Made by a program: the position numbers and the translations under genes. Shown piece after piece: positions 1 through 11,750 of a stretch of 64,000 nt of DNA. Position 1 is the first letter of the stretch; each line of letters begins with the position of its first letter. The notes under the pieces were generated by a model, which had not been told where the DNA came from, made no database searches, and worked only from the letters and a program-made list of their open reading frames with translations. Source of the DNA: Sphagnum magellanicum (taxonomy: Eukaryota; Streptophyta; Sphagnopsida; Sphagnales; Sphagnaceae); NCBI GenBank assembly GCA_021904315.1, contig CM038913.1:5641958-5705957 (forward strand). The letters are read 5' to 3'.

Positions 1-1589
1 CCAATGTTGGGTGTTAATCGCCAAAACTTGAGCTTAATTGTTTCATAACATAATCAACACAATAAAAAAAAACAATATGGCTGATCCAATGTTCAAATGT
101 TGGAGGGAGTGACTATGAATTTGTTGAAGGCTAAAATAATTTTAAATATCAATGGTTTCTTAATATGATTGTAAATGAAGTTTCAAACTTCCATAATTTT
201 CTTCTTAAATCCATATGATGTTTGATTTCTAAACCATTTAATACATACACATTATCCTTTGTGGGAGCATTTTGCATGGCATTATAATACAAGGACAATG
301 ACACACCTTTAAAGGCTTGCCACAAGATATTGGGATAATGTCTTTGATAAAATGTGTTGTGGAAGACTTTTAAGGCCTAGGCATACTATGTAGCTCCATG
401 CATTTGGAACAAGAGGATTATGCAAGGGTTAAAGGATGGGATTAAGATGATATTTTCAAGTTAAATTCACAAACATAACAAACTACGTAAACCAAAAAAA
501 CAATGTGGCTAATGCATGTACAATCAAAATGGTGGATGAATGAATTAAATGTTAACACAAACTAATAACATTCATCATAATTTGAACTTGAGTGGAATCA
601 TCATTATCCTCCCTATGCAACTCCCTACATGGATTACATTGAAATGGTCATTTTCCTCAAGATTCCCAAATGGAAATCCCAAAATTGGGTCATTGTTTGT
701 TTTGATTTTTAAAGCATCATAGCTACTTTAAATGATCTTTAAATTCAACAATTTAAGGATTAGTTTTGTACCCCTTGGAAATATATTTTCAACATGGTAT
801 TAAACTTCTTAATTATAATTGATTGTCTCCTTTAAATCTCATTTAAGTGGTTGAAAGTAAATTTAGCAATGACTCTCAACCCTTCAAATGGTCATGACTT
901 ATGATACCAATTTTTATTGAAAGAATGTGATCTCATTAAAGTTATCCATAAAGTTTTTTTTGGGACCACCCCCATTCTAACCTTTGTTTTAGTTTCATCC
1001 CTTACTTTTGGTTATTTGTAAAATACCCATAACTAGGAATGAAATAATGAAATTGAAGACCAATGATATAAATTGGGGATAGAAAAGAATTTGAAATTTT
1101 TTTAAAACATTTTTTTTGGAGGTTTCTATCTAAAAGACTTTTAAGGTTTTCATTTTTTGGGCATATTTTTGTTGTTTTCACTACAAAATTACATTGAAGT
1201 TTGCTCTATGGACTACATAAGATGACTTTTAATGTTTCTTCTGCATGGAACTATATAACCGAACCTTTTTAACTTTGTGCTTTTAAGGTTATTCATATCA
1301 CAACATTTTCACTTGTGAAAGTTCTTTTGATTTTGGATTGTCCTTTTAACTTTTTTTTGTTTTTTGTTTTTTTATAAAGGCTTTTAAATTTTTCTTATCA
1401 TTCTAGGGTTTTTTGGAAAGCTTTTGTATGGGCTTTTATTGGGGTTTTTGAAGGGTACCTTCTTGTGCTCCATGGTTTTTTCTAGCAATGATGTTTTATC
1501 AAACATGGGTGATTTGGGTTTTTAAAAAAAAAAGTAATGACAAGGAGATGAACTCAAAGTAAGTGTAATTAGACTTTCAAATTTTGGAA
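1..1589. other. AT-rich stretch without a recognised gene
   Basis: I see no open frame with protein-like composition and no splice-linked exons. The sequence is AT-rich with many short homopolymers. Near 902 there is a short stretch (gataccaattttt) that resembles the reverse complement of a plant retrotransposon primer-binding site, but no LTR or polyprotein accompanies it, so it is not called as an element. Confidence 0.5.
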
Positions 1590-2318
1590 TAGTCCTAATT
1601 AATAAAGGTTTATGTAGGTGAATAAACTTGAAATAAACATGAATCAAGTCCAAACAAATTCTAACAACCTAAAACAAAGGTGAATAAGGTTTAAATAAAC
1701 CTAAATCAAGTTGAAACAACCCTTAAGGACTTGAAACAAAAGTTAATAAAATCCAAACAATCTTGAATGAAGTCCAAATAGACTTTAATGAATCTAAAAA
1801 AATGAATAAGGCTTAGACAAACTTGAATTAAATATAAAAAAGGTGAATTAAATCAAAGCAAACCTAAATTAAGTCCAAATTAAAGTGAATTGGGTAAAAA
1901 AACCCCTTTAAAAGGATGAAATGGAGTTTTCCAATAAAAGATAGACCTTAATTCAATAATGTTTTGGAGGTGCCAAAATTCACAAAAACCTTCAAGAGGA
2001 TGCAATTGAACCACCAAATAAAATATTGACCTTAATTCAATGTTTCAAAGGTGCCAAGATTCATAAAACTTTCAAAAAATGGAATTGAACTACCAAGGAA
2101 AAGATAAAATCTCATTGGATGTTGCAAAAATGCCAAGAATCACAAAACATTTAACATTTTGGAATTGAGTTCATAAGTAAAGGACAAACCTTCGTTAAAG
2201 CTTTAGAAATGCTAATAATGATAAAAACATTCAAAAGGATGAAATGGAGTTGCCAAATAAAGGATAACCCTAATTGTTAGTTTTAGAAGTTTCAAGAATT
2301 AAAAAAACCTTCATGAGA
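1590..2318. repeat. Degenerate tandem repeats (about 40-bp and 81-bp units)
   Basis: From about 1590 to 1910 a loose unit of about 40 bp recurs, marked by words such as gaataa, aacttgaa and aagtccaaa. From about 1911 to 2318 a clearer unit of about 81 bp occurs five times. Its anchor, ggatgaaatggagtt or a variant, lies near 1914, 1998, 2077, 2159 and 2238, and it is followed each time by a word like gtgccaaaattcaca. The copies differ by many substitutions, so the array is old. No function is visible. Confidence 0.6.
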
Positions 2319-4262
2319 GTGAATGTTGGAAACTTGATCTTCATCTTCTAATGGAGAAGGGTGGGCATTTATTCTTCTTGCTCTATATGACACTCTTCTT
2401 CCACACTCCACACACCATTTTTTTTGTTCTTCCTTGGAGGTTTGCTACTAATGAAAGCTTTTAAAACTTTTCACCAAGATGTCATAAAGCTTTCATTTAT
2501 CCTATTTACACATTTCCATGCTATGATGCCTTTGTGCTTGCATAAAAGAAGGAAAAATTTGAGTAGAAAAAAAACTTGCACAAAGAAAAAAAAAACTAGT
2601 AAAAGAAAGTTCACACTATCTCCTTCACATACACACAACAAAGAAGTGGAATAGGGGACCAAACTAGTTTTTGCTCCAAATTTGGTGCATAAACTAGTTT
2701 CATCTTTTGTTATCTTTGTAAAATTTTCATTCCACATTACAAGTTTGATATTCAATTATGCTAAAACTAACTAACCTTGCCTTCAAACTATGGGACTTGG
2801 TAGATAATTTTGTTGTATTGTAGTATATTTCAAGACCTTTTCAACGTGGTTTAAAGATAACCCAACTTGGAAAAGGTTTATTCCTCAAACCTTAGCTTGA
2901 TCCAAAGATTTGAAACACCCTAGGACTCTCAAATCCCAAAGTGGGACAACTAAAAAGTTTTGGGAATGCTTCCTTTTGAACATCACACATTTAAATTTCC
3001 CGTGGGAGTTTGTTTACATTCTTTTGCATTTGCTTCACTCCTTGACCCTTTCTGTGGCCCAATTTTAAAAGAAACCTTGTGTATTTTTTTATTTTAAAAT
3101 ATATATTTTCTTGGACCCATCTGGTTAGGCATTCATGTTAAAGTTATGACATGTAGCCTTTGAGACTAGCCATAAAATAATTCACAACACTCTAACTCAT
3201 TTGGCATTTAACCTCACAAGTTTACACATGTGAAACTATTATTTGAGGGATTCATATTTTAAAAATATATATAACAAAAATTTAATAATAGGCCAAAAAT
3301 CCAAAGTGTCAATATAGGCTTCATGATTGATTCCAAAACTTGTATTGAACAAAAAAATTAATTACATAACTTTGAAATGTATTATATAATTTATTATGTG
3401 TTAAATTATTATATGATGTAAGACATGAAGTGGATATGCTTCATATTTAATTAACGGTTCTAATTAAAATGAACTGATGAAATTAGAATGATCAATATAA
3501 TTCAAAACTAGTTTATGGGGGATTTTAAGGGGTTGAAAATGGTTAGGTTTTAATCTAAATTTGAACTTGGACTTTGTATGTGAGGAACACATACATTTTT
3601 GACATATATATTTTTAATATTCTTGATTTTGGTTTTAGGAGAATAGATCTTCGAGTTTTTTTCCTTTGCAATTACATAATTTTTCCATTGATTATTTGTT
3701 GATACATGCTTGAATTCATTTTTTTAATGAATGAAGAAATAAAGTGATATTTTACTAGTCTATAACATATGTGTTGTGGGACATTAATTTCATATAATTT
3801 GTTATTTCTCATTAGAACCTAATTCAATGTGAGCATGGTTTTGATTTTTTTGCATTTGGGAAACTTTATTCTCATGGTTTGACTTTAGAATCTTATTTTT
3901 CATGTTTCAAGAAAATTCACTTGCAAATCACAAAAATCCAAGTTTAAAAACACATAAACTACTAGGTTGTTCTTCCTATTGGGTGTGCATGTTTTCATAT
4001 GTATGACTCTGTTAATTTTGATAAGGTTCAACATCAACCTTGTAGTGCATGACAAGCCTCCTATTAAAATATCATATAAGTTTGTGGTTTTAAGAATTCA
4101 AAAACGTTACTTATGCCAAAGTAATGTTTTGAAATTATGAAAAACCTTGTAATGTTCGAAAAGTAGCATACCAAACCAACATTGGTAGATTCCCACTAGA
4201 TTAAAAATTGCACGGTATTCAATCTTGGGAATGATTTTTTAAGCTAAAATAACTCTTCAAAC
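2319..4262. other. Non-coding AT-rich stretch
   Basis: There is no gene I can support. The stretch at about 2670-2760 is a diverged copy of 4537-4625: both share actagttt followed by ttgtaaaa.tttcattcc and a ttac.a.tttgat tail. This indicates a dispersed repeat of unknown type. Confidence 0.45.
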
Positions 4263-4489
4263 GTATCCGTAAAGTTACCCTGTCTTCACCCTGTCTTTGG
4301 GCCTGCTTTCACCCCCTATCCACTCTTTCAGTGGTATCCACAACGCAAAGAAATTTTAGTAAATCTCAGTATGAAATGCTGAAACTTGGCATTTAATGCA
4401 CAAGGTTCGAGACTAATTAAAGTAATTGTACAGGTAGGAGCAGTGAAAATATATGTAACAGCAGTGGAGGCGCTCATGAAAAATGAAAG
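4263..4489 (+). repeat. Dispersed repeat C, copy 1 (inverted partner at 27 kb)
   Basis: This stretch of about 225 bp matches the reverse complement of 27000-27214 along its whole length with scattered mismatches and small indels. Shared landmarks are the ends around caccctgtctttgggcct, the middle around atttcagtatg.aatgctga, and gtaggagcagtgaaaat near 4434. No coding capacity or clear terminal repeats are seen. It could be a SINE, a MITE or a solo LTR fragment. Confidence 0.6.
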
Positions 4490-4492
4490 ACC

Positions 4493-4517
4493 GGGGGGAG
4501 GGGGGAGGGGGGAGGGG
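4493..4517 (+). other. Candidate G-quadruplex motif
   Basis: Four G-runs (6, 6, 6 and 4 guanines) are separated by single adenines. This satisfies the usual intramolecular quadruplex pattern with one-base loops, which is the most stable class. It sits directly at the edge of dispersed repeat C, about 0.93 kb upstream of the kinase start codon. Whether it forms in vivo is inference. Confidence 0.6.
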
Positions 4518-4837
4518 TGTAACTCAGTTTACCACCAAAATTGGTAGAAAACTAGTTTAGGTCCCATTTATTTTGGTTTGTAAAACTTTCATTCCCAGTT
4601 ACACGTTTGATGCCATATTATGTGGAAATTGGCCAATCTCGCCCCCTGATCGCGAGACTTTACAGATAACTCTCTTATGTGTGAAACCTGGATTCACTTT
4701 TGTCAACCCCCGCATGCACCCAGGAATAGATATACCATTGCCATGTGAGCTAAATGACAACTGCCATGTCTTGATAGTGTTTTTTAAAAATTGGGTCATG
4801 CCGTTAGGCAAGGATTTATAAATTCACAATAATGGAC

Positions 4838-5180
4838 AATCAATTATTTGCTTGAAGGATGTGTGTTCATGAATGAACCAATTTTGAGTTGAGTTGAAGT
4901 TTTAGACAATTATGTGGTTGATCGATCTGTGTTTTTAAATGAACCCATCTTGAGTTGAGAGTTGTTGTCTTGTTAGACTATGATTTGCTCGAAGGATGTG
5001 TGTTTATAAATCAACCCAGCTTGAGTTGAGTTAGAAGTCTTATAGTATATTATGTGCTTGATGGGTTTGCGTTTATAAATGAATTCATTTTGACTTGAGT
5101 TGAAGTCTCTTAGACTAGTATTTGCTCGATGGATTTGTGTTTATAAATGAGCCCATTTTGAGTTGATTTGATTGAATTTG
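4838..5180 (+). repeat. About 70-bp tandem repeat upstream of the kinase gene
   Basis: Five diverged copies of a unit of about 70 bp start near 4838, 4908, 4978, 5048 and 5118. Each carries a word like atttgctcgaaggatgtgtgt, then aaatgaaccca and ttgagttgagttgaagt. The array ends about 270 bp before the kinase start codon, so it lies in the promoter or 5' leader. A regulatory role cannot be read from the sequence. Confidence 0.7.
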
Positions 5181-5258
5181 AGTTTGAGTTTAGCTGAGTT
5201 TGGTGGAGGTGTTGCTTTGTGAGAATCCATTTTGGATTAGGTTGAGAGATTTTGGACT

Positions 5259-5260
<2 letters not shown>

Positions 5261-5307
<47 letters not shown>
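5261..5307 (+). repeat. (GA)n microsatellite in the 5' leader of the kinase gene
   Basis: About 23 uninterrupted GA dinucleotides lie 143 bp before the chosen start codon. GA/CT runs in 5' leaders are common in plant genes and can bind GAGA-type BBR/BPC factors. That role here is inference. Confidence 0.9.
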
Positions 5308-5311
<4 letters not shown>

Positions 5312-5449
5312 GAAGGATTGGGTGTGTATGTTTTTAGTGGGAATTGTGGAGGAATTTGGTAGTGTCTTTTTTCCTTTTATGAAGGTGTTTAAAAATTAGG
5401 GTTTGAGTGTGGTGAAGAGATTGGGGGTTTGGGGGAGGGAAGAGAGAAG

Positions 5450-8400
5450 ATGGTCATGAGAAGAGTTGGGAAATATGAAGTGGGACGTACCATTGGGGAA
5501 GGCACTTTTGCCAAGGTGAAATTTGCACAGAACACAGAAACAGGGGAGAGTGTAGCCATGAAGGTGTTGGACAAGGAGACAGTCCTCAAACATAAAATGG
5601 TGGATCAGGTACAGTTTCAATCTCCAAATGGAACTTTTCTTGTGTTGGAATTTTCTAATTTTAGGGTTTAAGTTTTTGATGAATTTGTGACCAAGGTTGT
5701 GGGTATTTACGTTGTGGCATTTTATGTGTGTGTGGTGATGCCTTCGAACTTCTCTCACAAGTTCCAAATTTTAGGGTTTAATTTTGTAATGATTTTGTGA
5801 CTGAGGTTGTGGGTATGAATGTTGTGGCATTTTGAGTATGTGTGTGTGTGGTGATGCTTTGGAACACCTCTCACAGTTTCCAATTTTAGGGGTTAAGTTT
5901 TTGGTGATTTTGTGATGAAGGTTGCAGGTACTAATTTTGTGACATTTTGTGTATGTATATGGTGATGCCTTTTTTTCCTCCTCTATTATTACAGATCAAG
6001 AGGGAAATATGCATTATGAAGCTTGTGAGACATCCCAATGTGGTTTGCTTGCATGAGGTATGTGTGCACATGCTGCCGAAACCTTCATCTTGAATTTGCA
6101 TAGAAGCAAAAGATGCTAGGATCACAGTGTTTGATTGTTGGTGATACGCACATGCCAAAACTTTCATGTCAAATTTGCATAGGAACAAAGGTGCCGGGAT
6201 CAACAATGTTATGTTGCCGGGGCACACATACCAAGACCTTCATCTCAAATTTGCATAGGAGCAAAAAATGCTAGGATCAACAGCATTTGATAGTCAGCAG
6301 AAATTGTACTAACATCATAAATGAATAATTTATGTTGTCTACAGGTGCTTGCAAGTCAGACCAAAATTTATATCATCCTTGAGTTTGTCAAAGGGGGGGA
6401 ACTTTTTGACAAAATTGTAAAGCTTCAGACTGGACTCATCACTCCTCTGCTGGGTTTTTCTTAATCTGTTAGGGTTAGAGGTGTAACACTTTGATGTGTT
6501 TGTATGGCAATTTGTTTGAGTTGTTTACAACTGTTCCAAGAAATCAACTAAAGGGTTTTCGACTGCTGATGGGTTTGCAGGTGCATCAAGGCAGATTGAG
6601 TGAAATCGAATCACGCAAATACTTTCAGCAGTTAATTGATGCAGTTGATTTTTGTCACAGCAAAGGTGTCTCTCACCGAGATTTGAAGGTACTAAACTTG
6701 ACATGCTGGACACTGTGGAGAAGAAGCTTAGTGGTCTGTGAGATGTACACTATTGTGAGCTGCATGATGATCATCTTTTCACTGTGTGAAAATATTGGGT
6801 GCTTGCAGCCAGAGAATCTTCTTTTGGATTCAACCGGAAATTTGAAGATTTCAGATTTTGGTTTAAGTGCACTTCCACAGCAAGTTAGGGTAAGGCACCC
6901 ACCTCAACAAAGTGGGAGCATGGGTTTTCGGTTTTTGTTGCAGAGCTGTTCTCTGTGCAGAAACCAGGAAATTCCCATAAACCAGTTCCTTTTTGTCTCT
7001 GGTTTTTGTCCAACTGAGATACCTAAGAGTGGGTTTTATCTCTTTCTGCTGCTGTAGGAGGATGGTCTTTTACACACCACTTGTGGCACACCAAACTATG
7101 TTGCTCCTGAGGTACGTAAGTGATTTTAGGGACTAAATTTTTCTCTCCCTTGTTCATCACATGCCATTACCCACAATTCAAGGACAGACAATCTTGGATT
7201 GCTCTATATCAGTAACCCAGTTCCCAAAGTAACAAGTGGAAAATCATTTGAGTTTTGTTCATGGAGGATTTTCATTCTGCAAGTCACAGCGCAGAGTTTG
7301 GGAAAAGCTGGAGTTAAGGGTAGTGGTGTACATGGCCAATTTGGTAGGTATGCTTGAGCAGTGTAGGTGTCTGAGGATCTGGGATGGTTGGTCATGGGGC
7401 CAGGTCCTTAACGACAAGGGCTATGATGGTGCAGTGGCTGACATCTGGTCTTGCGGAGTCATCCTTTATGTTCTGATGGCTGGATTCCTCCCTTTTGATG
7501 AGACTGATCTGCATACACTCTACCGCAAGGTGGGTTCTTTGCTCTATTTTGTCATTCATCATGCTCTATTATGAGTTGCCATGTGCTCAGCTTCTCTGAG
7601 GTAGATGGTTTTTTTCAAAAGTTGGGAAGCTTGGAAAGTTAAAGAATGTGGGCCCTATGCTTCTGTAGCCAAAGGAAAACCCGAGCGGTGCCCTTTTTCA
7701 ATCAAGGAGGGTATTTTTTTCATTGTTGGGGGTTGCTGTCTGGTGCTTTTTTCAGATTCAACTGGCTGAGTTTTCATACCCATTTTGGTTCTCATCAGGA
7801 GCCAAAGCTTTGATCTCAAAAATTCTGAACCCACGACCAAATATGGTTAGTGATCTGGATGTGACCTGTACACTGATGGTGGTCACTAAGTTTCAGTTAT
7901 TTCCTCAATTTTCAGATTCTAGGAATCCATCTGAATCTGAACCTTCTTTAGATCCTAGGCTGTTAGGGGAATTTCAGGTTTCTTAGCACATACTTGGAGC
8001 AAGAGACCACAGTAAGATTCTACCCCTGCTAGGCCAAATGGGTTGTGGTGTTTTAGACACAGAATGCTGTACATGTGAGAGTACTTGTTAGTCTGTAGTG
8101 AATTGTGCAGTGGGGATTCTTATGGCTCCACCACAGAAATAGATAATGATGTGTTGCAAACTTGTGCAGCGCATCAATGTGGCAGGGATTCGGAATGATG
8201 GCTGGTTCAAGAAGAATTATCTGCCTGTGCGTATGCATGAGGATGAAGATGTTAGTCTTGATGATGTCCAGGCTGTCTTCAGTGACTCTGAGGTTAGCCA
8301 GGCCTTCTTCTCATGTCTGTTACAGTTTTGTCTGTATGGCCTGTCAGGAATATGAAAGCTACTTGATCATCTGGTTAAGTTATTTGTGGGTTAAGAGGGG

Positions 8401-9992
8401 ATGCAGGAAATGTATGTCAAAGTACAGAAAGAGGTCAAAGACTCTGGACCATCTATGATGAATGCATTTGAACTGATCAGTCTTTCACAAGGACTCAACC
8501 TTTCTGCTTTATTTGACAGACGCCAGGTGAGTTCACAAGTTTTATATAATTTATTGTTCTTCTTTCAATCAGAGGTTGATTTTCAGAACTTGAGAAGTTG
8601 TTGGTCATGAGTGGTTGGAGGGATTTGCTTGAGTGGATGTCATCCCAAGAAGAGAAAAGAAAGAGGTTGCATTTTTATCACCAATTCTTTGTGCAGGATC
8701 ATATCAAGCGCCAAACACGATTCACTTCAAAAAGACCAGCTCAGGATATTATTGCTCGTATTGACACCTCTGCAAAGTCAATGGGTTTTAGTGTTCAAAT
8801 CCGCAACTACAAGGCATGGATGATTTGAAAATTCCTGTAAATGATTTGATGGGTTGCTGCCTCATTCCTTGAAATTCCGTTCTTTGTAGGCCCAGAACTG
8901 ATTTCTTTGCAAAAAATAATTTACTGAATCATGGTGCATTTGGATGTGGGTTGAGTCCAACTGCAGGGAGATTTGGTTGTTAGCCATTGACTGGCTTAAT
9001 GGTTGTGCAGATGAGGCTGGAGGGGCTTAGTGGAAATGCTGGCCAGCTTGCTGTTGCAATTGAGGTGATTACTGCCCAAGCCTGTCATTGTCCTTCAGAT
9101 CACACTAGTTGTGAATTATATGCTACCTGGAGTTCTAGCCAAACTCATGAATGGGTTGAAATGTGACAGAAACTCAGGGTGTACTGGTTGCCTGAAATTT
9201 TAAGCAGATTGTTACATACTTTTATCTACACCCACCATTGGGAGCTGATGAAGTCAGTGGGGAGTAGTGGCAGCTTAGTCACTGCTGCTCCTGATGAAAG
9301 GGTGATGGTCTGATGCTTTGTGAGTGACTTCACAAGGTTATGACCTCACTTATATATTCTTGCCTTCGTTGTTTTGGTTTGGCTTGAAGTGACAGAATAG
9401 TTACTTTATAGTGTTATTGTGAATTTTCTTTGCATTTGTTGTGGATTGTATGCTGTCCCTGGAGTCTTAATTGTGTATTATGTGGCAGGTATTTGAAGTT
9501 GCTCCTGCATTGTTCATGGTTGAGCTACGCAAGGCAGTTGGTGACATGTTGGAATACCACAAGGTATACCCAGCTAGACAACACCGCACTGTTTTCTAGT
9601 GCTCTAATGAAGTTGTGTGTACAGTTGATGAATTTGTGGTGGGGTTTTTTCTTTCATGCTGATGCTCTTTTTTTGGACACGTGTGCAGTTTTACAAGAAC
9701 TTGTGTGCACAGCTGAAGGATATTATCTGGAAATCTGTTGTAGATGAGGAGGATGACAAGGCAATGATGGTAAAGACAGTCAGTATTGGAAACATATTTT
9801 AACCCCCTCAACACCACATGTGACCATTTTGCTGCACTAAACAGCAACAATGCATTTTGGTAGGATGTTCATGAGGCATGTGCTTCGGATGGTGATATGG
9901 GTGCCTGTGTTGTCAGCACACCGGAGTGTCTCGACAGATTGTTGCAGGTATTGAGTAGAGTGTACCCTGAGTTTTTCATGTACTTGAAATGA
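5450..9992 (+). CDS. CBL-interacting protein kinase (CIPK / SnRK3 family)
   Basis: This encodes a Ser/Thr kinase that is activated by calcineurin B-like calcium sensors and phosphorylates transporters and channels in ion and stress signalling. Fifteen coding exons fit: 5450-5608, 5995-6057, 6345-6416, 6581-6688, 6809-6889, 7058-7111, 7404-7529, 7756-7845, 8170-8292, 8407-8526, 8697-8813, 9011-9064, 9489-9563, 9689-9769 and 9864-9992. All are multiples of three, so every intron is phase 0, giving about 483 residues (family about 420-480). Visible motifs are GEGTFAKV (16-23), catalytic Lys38 in VAMK, HRDLK (130-134), DFG (150-152), [10 protein letters not shown] (about 170-179), the NAF/FISL motif [16 protein letters not shown] (about 310-325), and the following phosphatase-interaction region [15 protein letters not shown]. 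The start is the first ATG in frame. The exon 10 start could be 8428 instead of 8407. The last exon reads through a possible donor to a TGA, so the extreme C-terminus is less sure. One intron uses a GC donor at 8814. The specific CIPK number cannot be assigned. Confidence 0.93.
5645..5985 (+). repeat. About 110-bp tandem repeat filling kinase intron 1
   Basis: Three copies of a unit of about 110-115 bp are seen, anchored by aggttgtgggtat or a variant near 5694, 5804 and 5919, and each preceded by attttagggtttaagttttt. The repeat fills nearly the whole intron between 5609 and 5994. Confidence 0.7.
6066..6300 (+). repeat. About 78-bp tandem repeat in kinase intron 2
   Basis: Three imperfect copies are marked by accttcatctcaaatttgcat or a variant near 6081, 6160 and 6236, each followed by agcaaaagatgctaggatca. 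It is unrelated to the intron 1 repeat. Confidence 0.7.
9209..9355 (-). repeat. Dispersed repeat D, copy 1, inside kinase intron 12
   Basis: This stretch is the reverse complement of 12735-12872, which lies in COI1 intron 2. Shared words include ttgggagct.atgaagt, ggtgatggtc.gat and cacaaggttatgacc. It lies wholly within the intron between exons ending at 9064 and starting at 9489. It has no coding capacity and its class is unknown. Confidence 0.65.
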
Positions 9993-11750
9993 TTGAACTG
10001 TGTCTTCCTATAAGGTAAGGAGAAGAAAACAAAGGTTGGGTTGTGAATAGATGTCTGTTTTGTTCATAAGATTATGTGTTGGTAATAATTACAATCAAAC
10101 AATCCATTGCTTGGTCTATGGAGTTGTCATTCTGAAGTGAATAGATTGGGTGGTATACAAATTGAACAATCCCATTGTTTGGTCAACAGAGGTTGTCATC
10201 TTGAAGTTAGGGAAATTTGGTTGTATTATTACTTGAACAGGATAGAAAACCATTCTTGAATTTGTTATTGTTTGATCAAAGGTCATTGTAATTTCTGGAC
10301 TTTGGGCCTCAACCCTAAACCCCTAAACTTTTTTGTTCCTGCGCACATCATTTAGCTTATTAAATGCTTTTTGTTACTTGTATCCTAGAGTCTTTACATT
10401 CTCACTATCTCACTAGATGCCATGGGCACATGTATGCATTGCAGAAACCATGATTACCAGCTGTTCTGACCTGATGACAATTCCCTCCATAACTCCAACA
10501 AATACTCTGGTTCTAGTACACATGAGGATGATACCAAATGCATACACCAAAATTATACATCATATCTTTCACTGTATACCATAAGTAATTCTTCAAACAT
10601 AGATCAGACTGAAATTTATACTGACAGCAAAATTTTCCATTACCTATTGTAAGCAATTCTTGTAAATAGATCACACTGTAAATCATATTGACACCCCTAT
10701 TTATGCAGCAGATTCCTCATTACCTTCAATAATGAATTCTTAGTGAGCTTCCACATAGACAGATTGGTACCTTTCTCTTTCACTATTTCAAGCTCTCAAC
10801 CCTCCCTATCTCAAGGAGGTCAACAAGAACAGCTCAGGTCATCATCTGACTGATCAGAGTGAAGTACATAAATGCCATTTCAGTAAACTTTCTCAAAGCC
10901 CCAATGGTAAATCCAATTACCTTATGGCAAGTTGCAGTAGCAGCACAGCACAGCATCTGTGAGGATGATCTAACCTTATTATAAATAAGGTCATCATCAC
11001 CTTATTAGAGTTGCTAAGAAAGTTTCAGACCTTCAGATTCATCTCAAACAGCAGCGCCAAGCTGCCATAACTACCATTCACATCATCAGCTCCCAAACAT
11101 TAGTGTAGGTAAGTGTGAAAATAATTCCCCAAAATTTTGGGCAAACCATCATGCAAAATCTGCATCCAGAATTTTTGTTGCATGCATTTCCAGACGCAAC
11201 AGGACGATTCTTGAGAGACGAGCTAATCAAAAACTCAATAGCATCCACATTCAAGCTGCAACAAGCTTGTGAGTGTAAGCTTCATTTCATTTTTCACTTG
11301 TCCCTGTACAATGTCAAAAGTGGCACAAAGATGTCAACCAGCAAACTGTCATATTTGTTCTCAAGAACAAGAAGGCCTCAGCAGCATATTACCCAAGGAT
11401 GGGTTGACTACCAGCAGCTGTTCCACTTTCCAATCTGTTGTCAACAGATCTCAATACATACACATGTTCCAATCATCAATTTGATTTACATACAACTGCA
11501 CAAAAGCTTGAATAAGCATGTAAATATAGTCTATTGGCAAAATTGTGCCAACAAATGTAAGTCTCAGCATCCTGACACATCTTCTGTTTTACTTTCTTGT
11601 TTTCCTGAGTTCAATGTACCATATGAAGAATGTTCAGCATTGACCTTCAACTCTGCACAGCGCAACCAACTCCAGGACACAGTCTCAGATTGGGAATATG
11701 CATTTGTCACAGCATAGATCCCTGCCTAGATTCAGCCAGAAAGTGGCACG
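9993..11750. other. Intergenic stretch between convergent kinase and COI1 genes
   Basis: This 1.76-kb stretch holds the 3' ends of two convergent genes. No exon could be joined here. A diverged duplication is visible internally: around 10085-10130 and 10155-10200 both read like aattgaacaatcccattgtttggtc. A long + strand open frame at 11115-11717 begins with GTG, has no recognisable domain and runs antisense to the COI1 3' region, so I do not treat it as a gene. Confidence 0.5.
10975..11310 (+). repeat. Dispersed repeat D, diverged direct copy
   Basis: This is similar to 12735-13060 in the same orientation. The best blocks are agctcccaa (11090 versus 12838) and cattcaagctgcaacaagcttgt (11248 versus 12999). 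Divergence is high, so the limits are approximate. Confidence 0.45.

Noticed and set aside
5429..5449. Upstream extension of the kinase start
   Set aside because: The extra codons begin with TTG. The first ATG in frame is at 5450 and gives a normal N-terminus.
11115..11717. 200-codon + strand open frame
   Set aside because: It starts with GTG, has no domain, shows the composition of non-coding sequence, and partly runs over a dispersed repeat.
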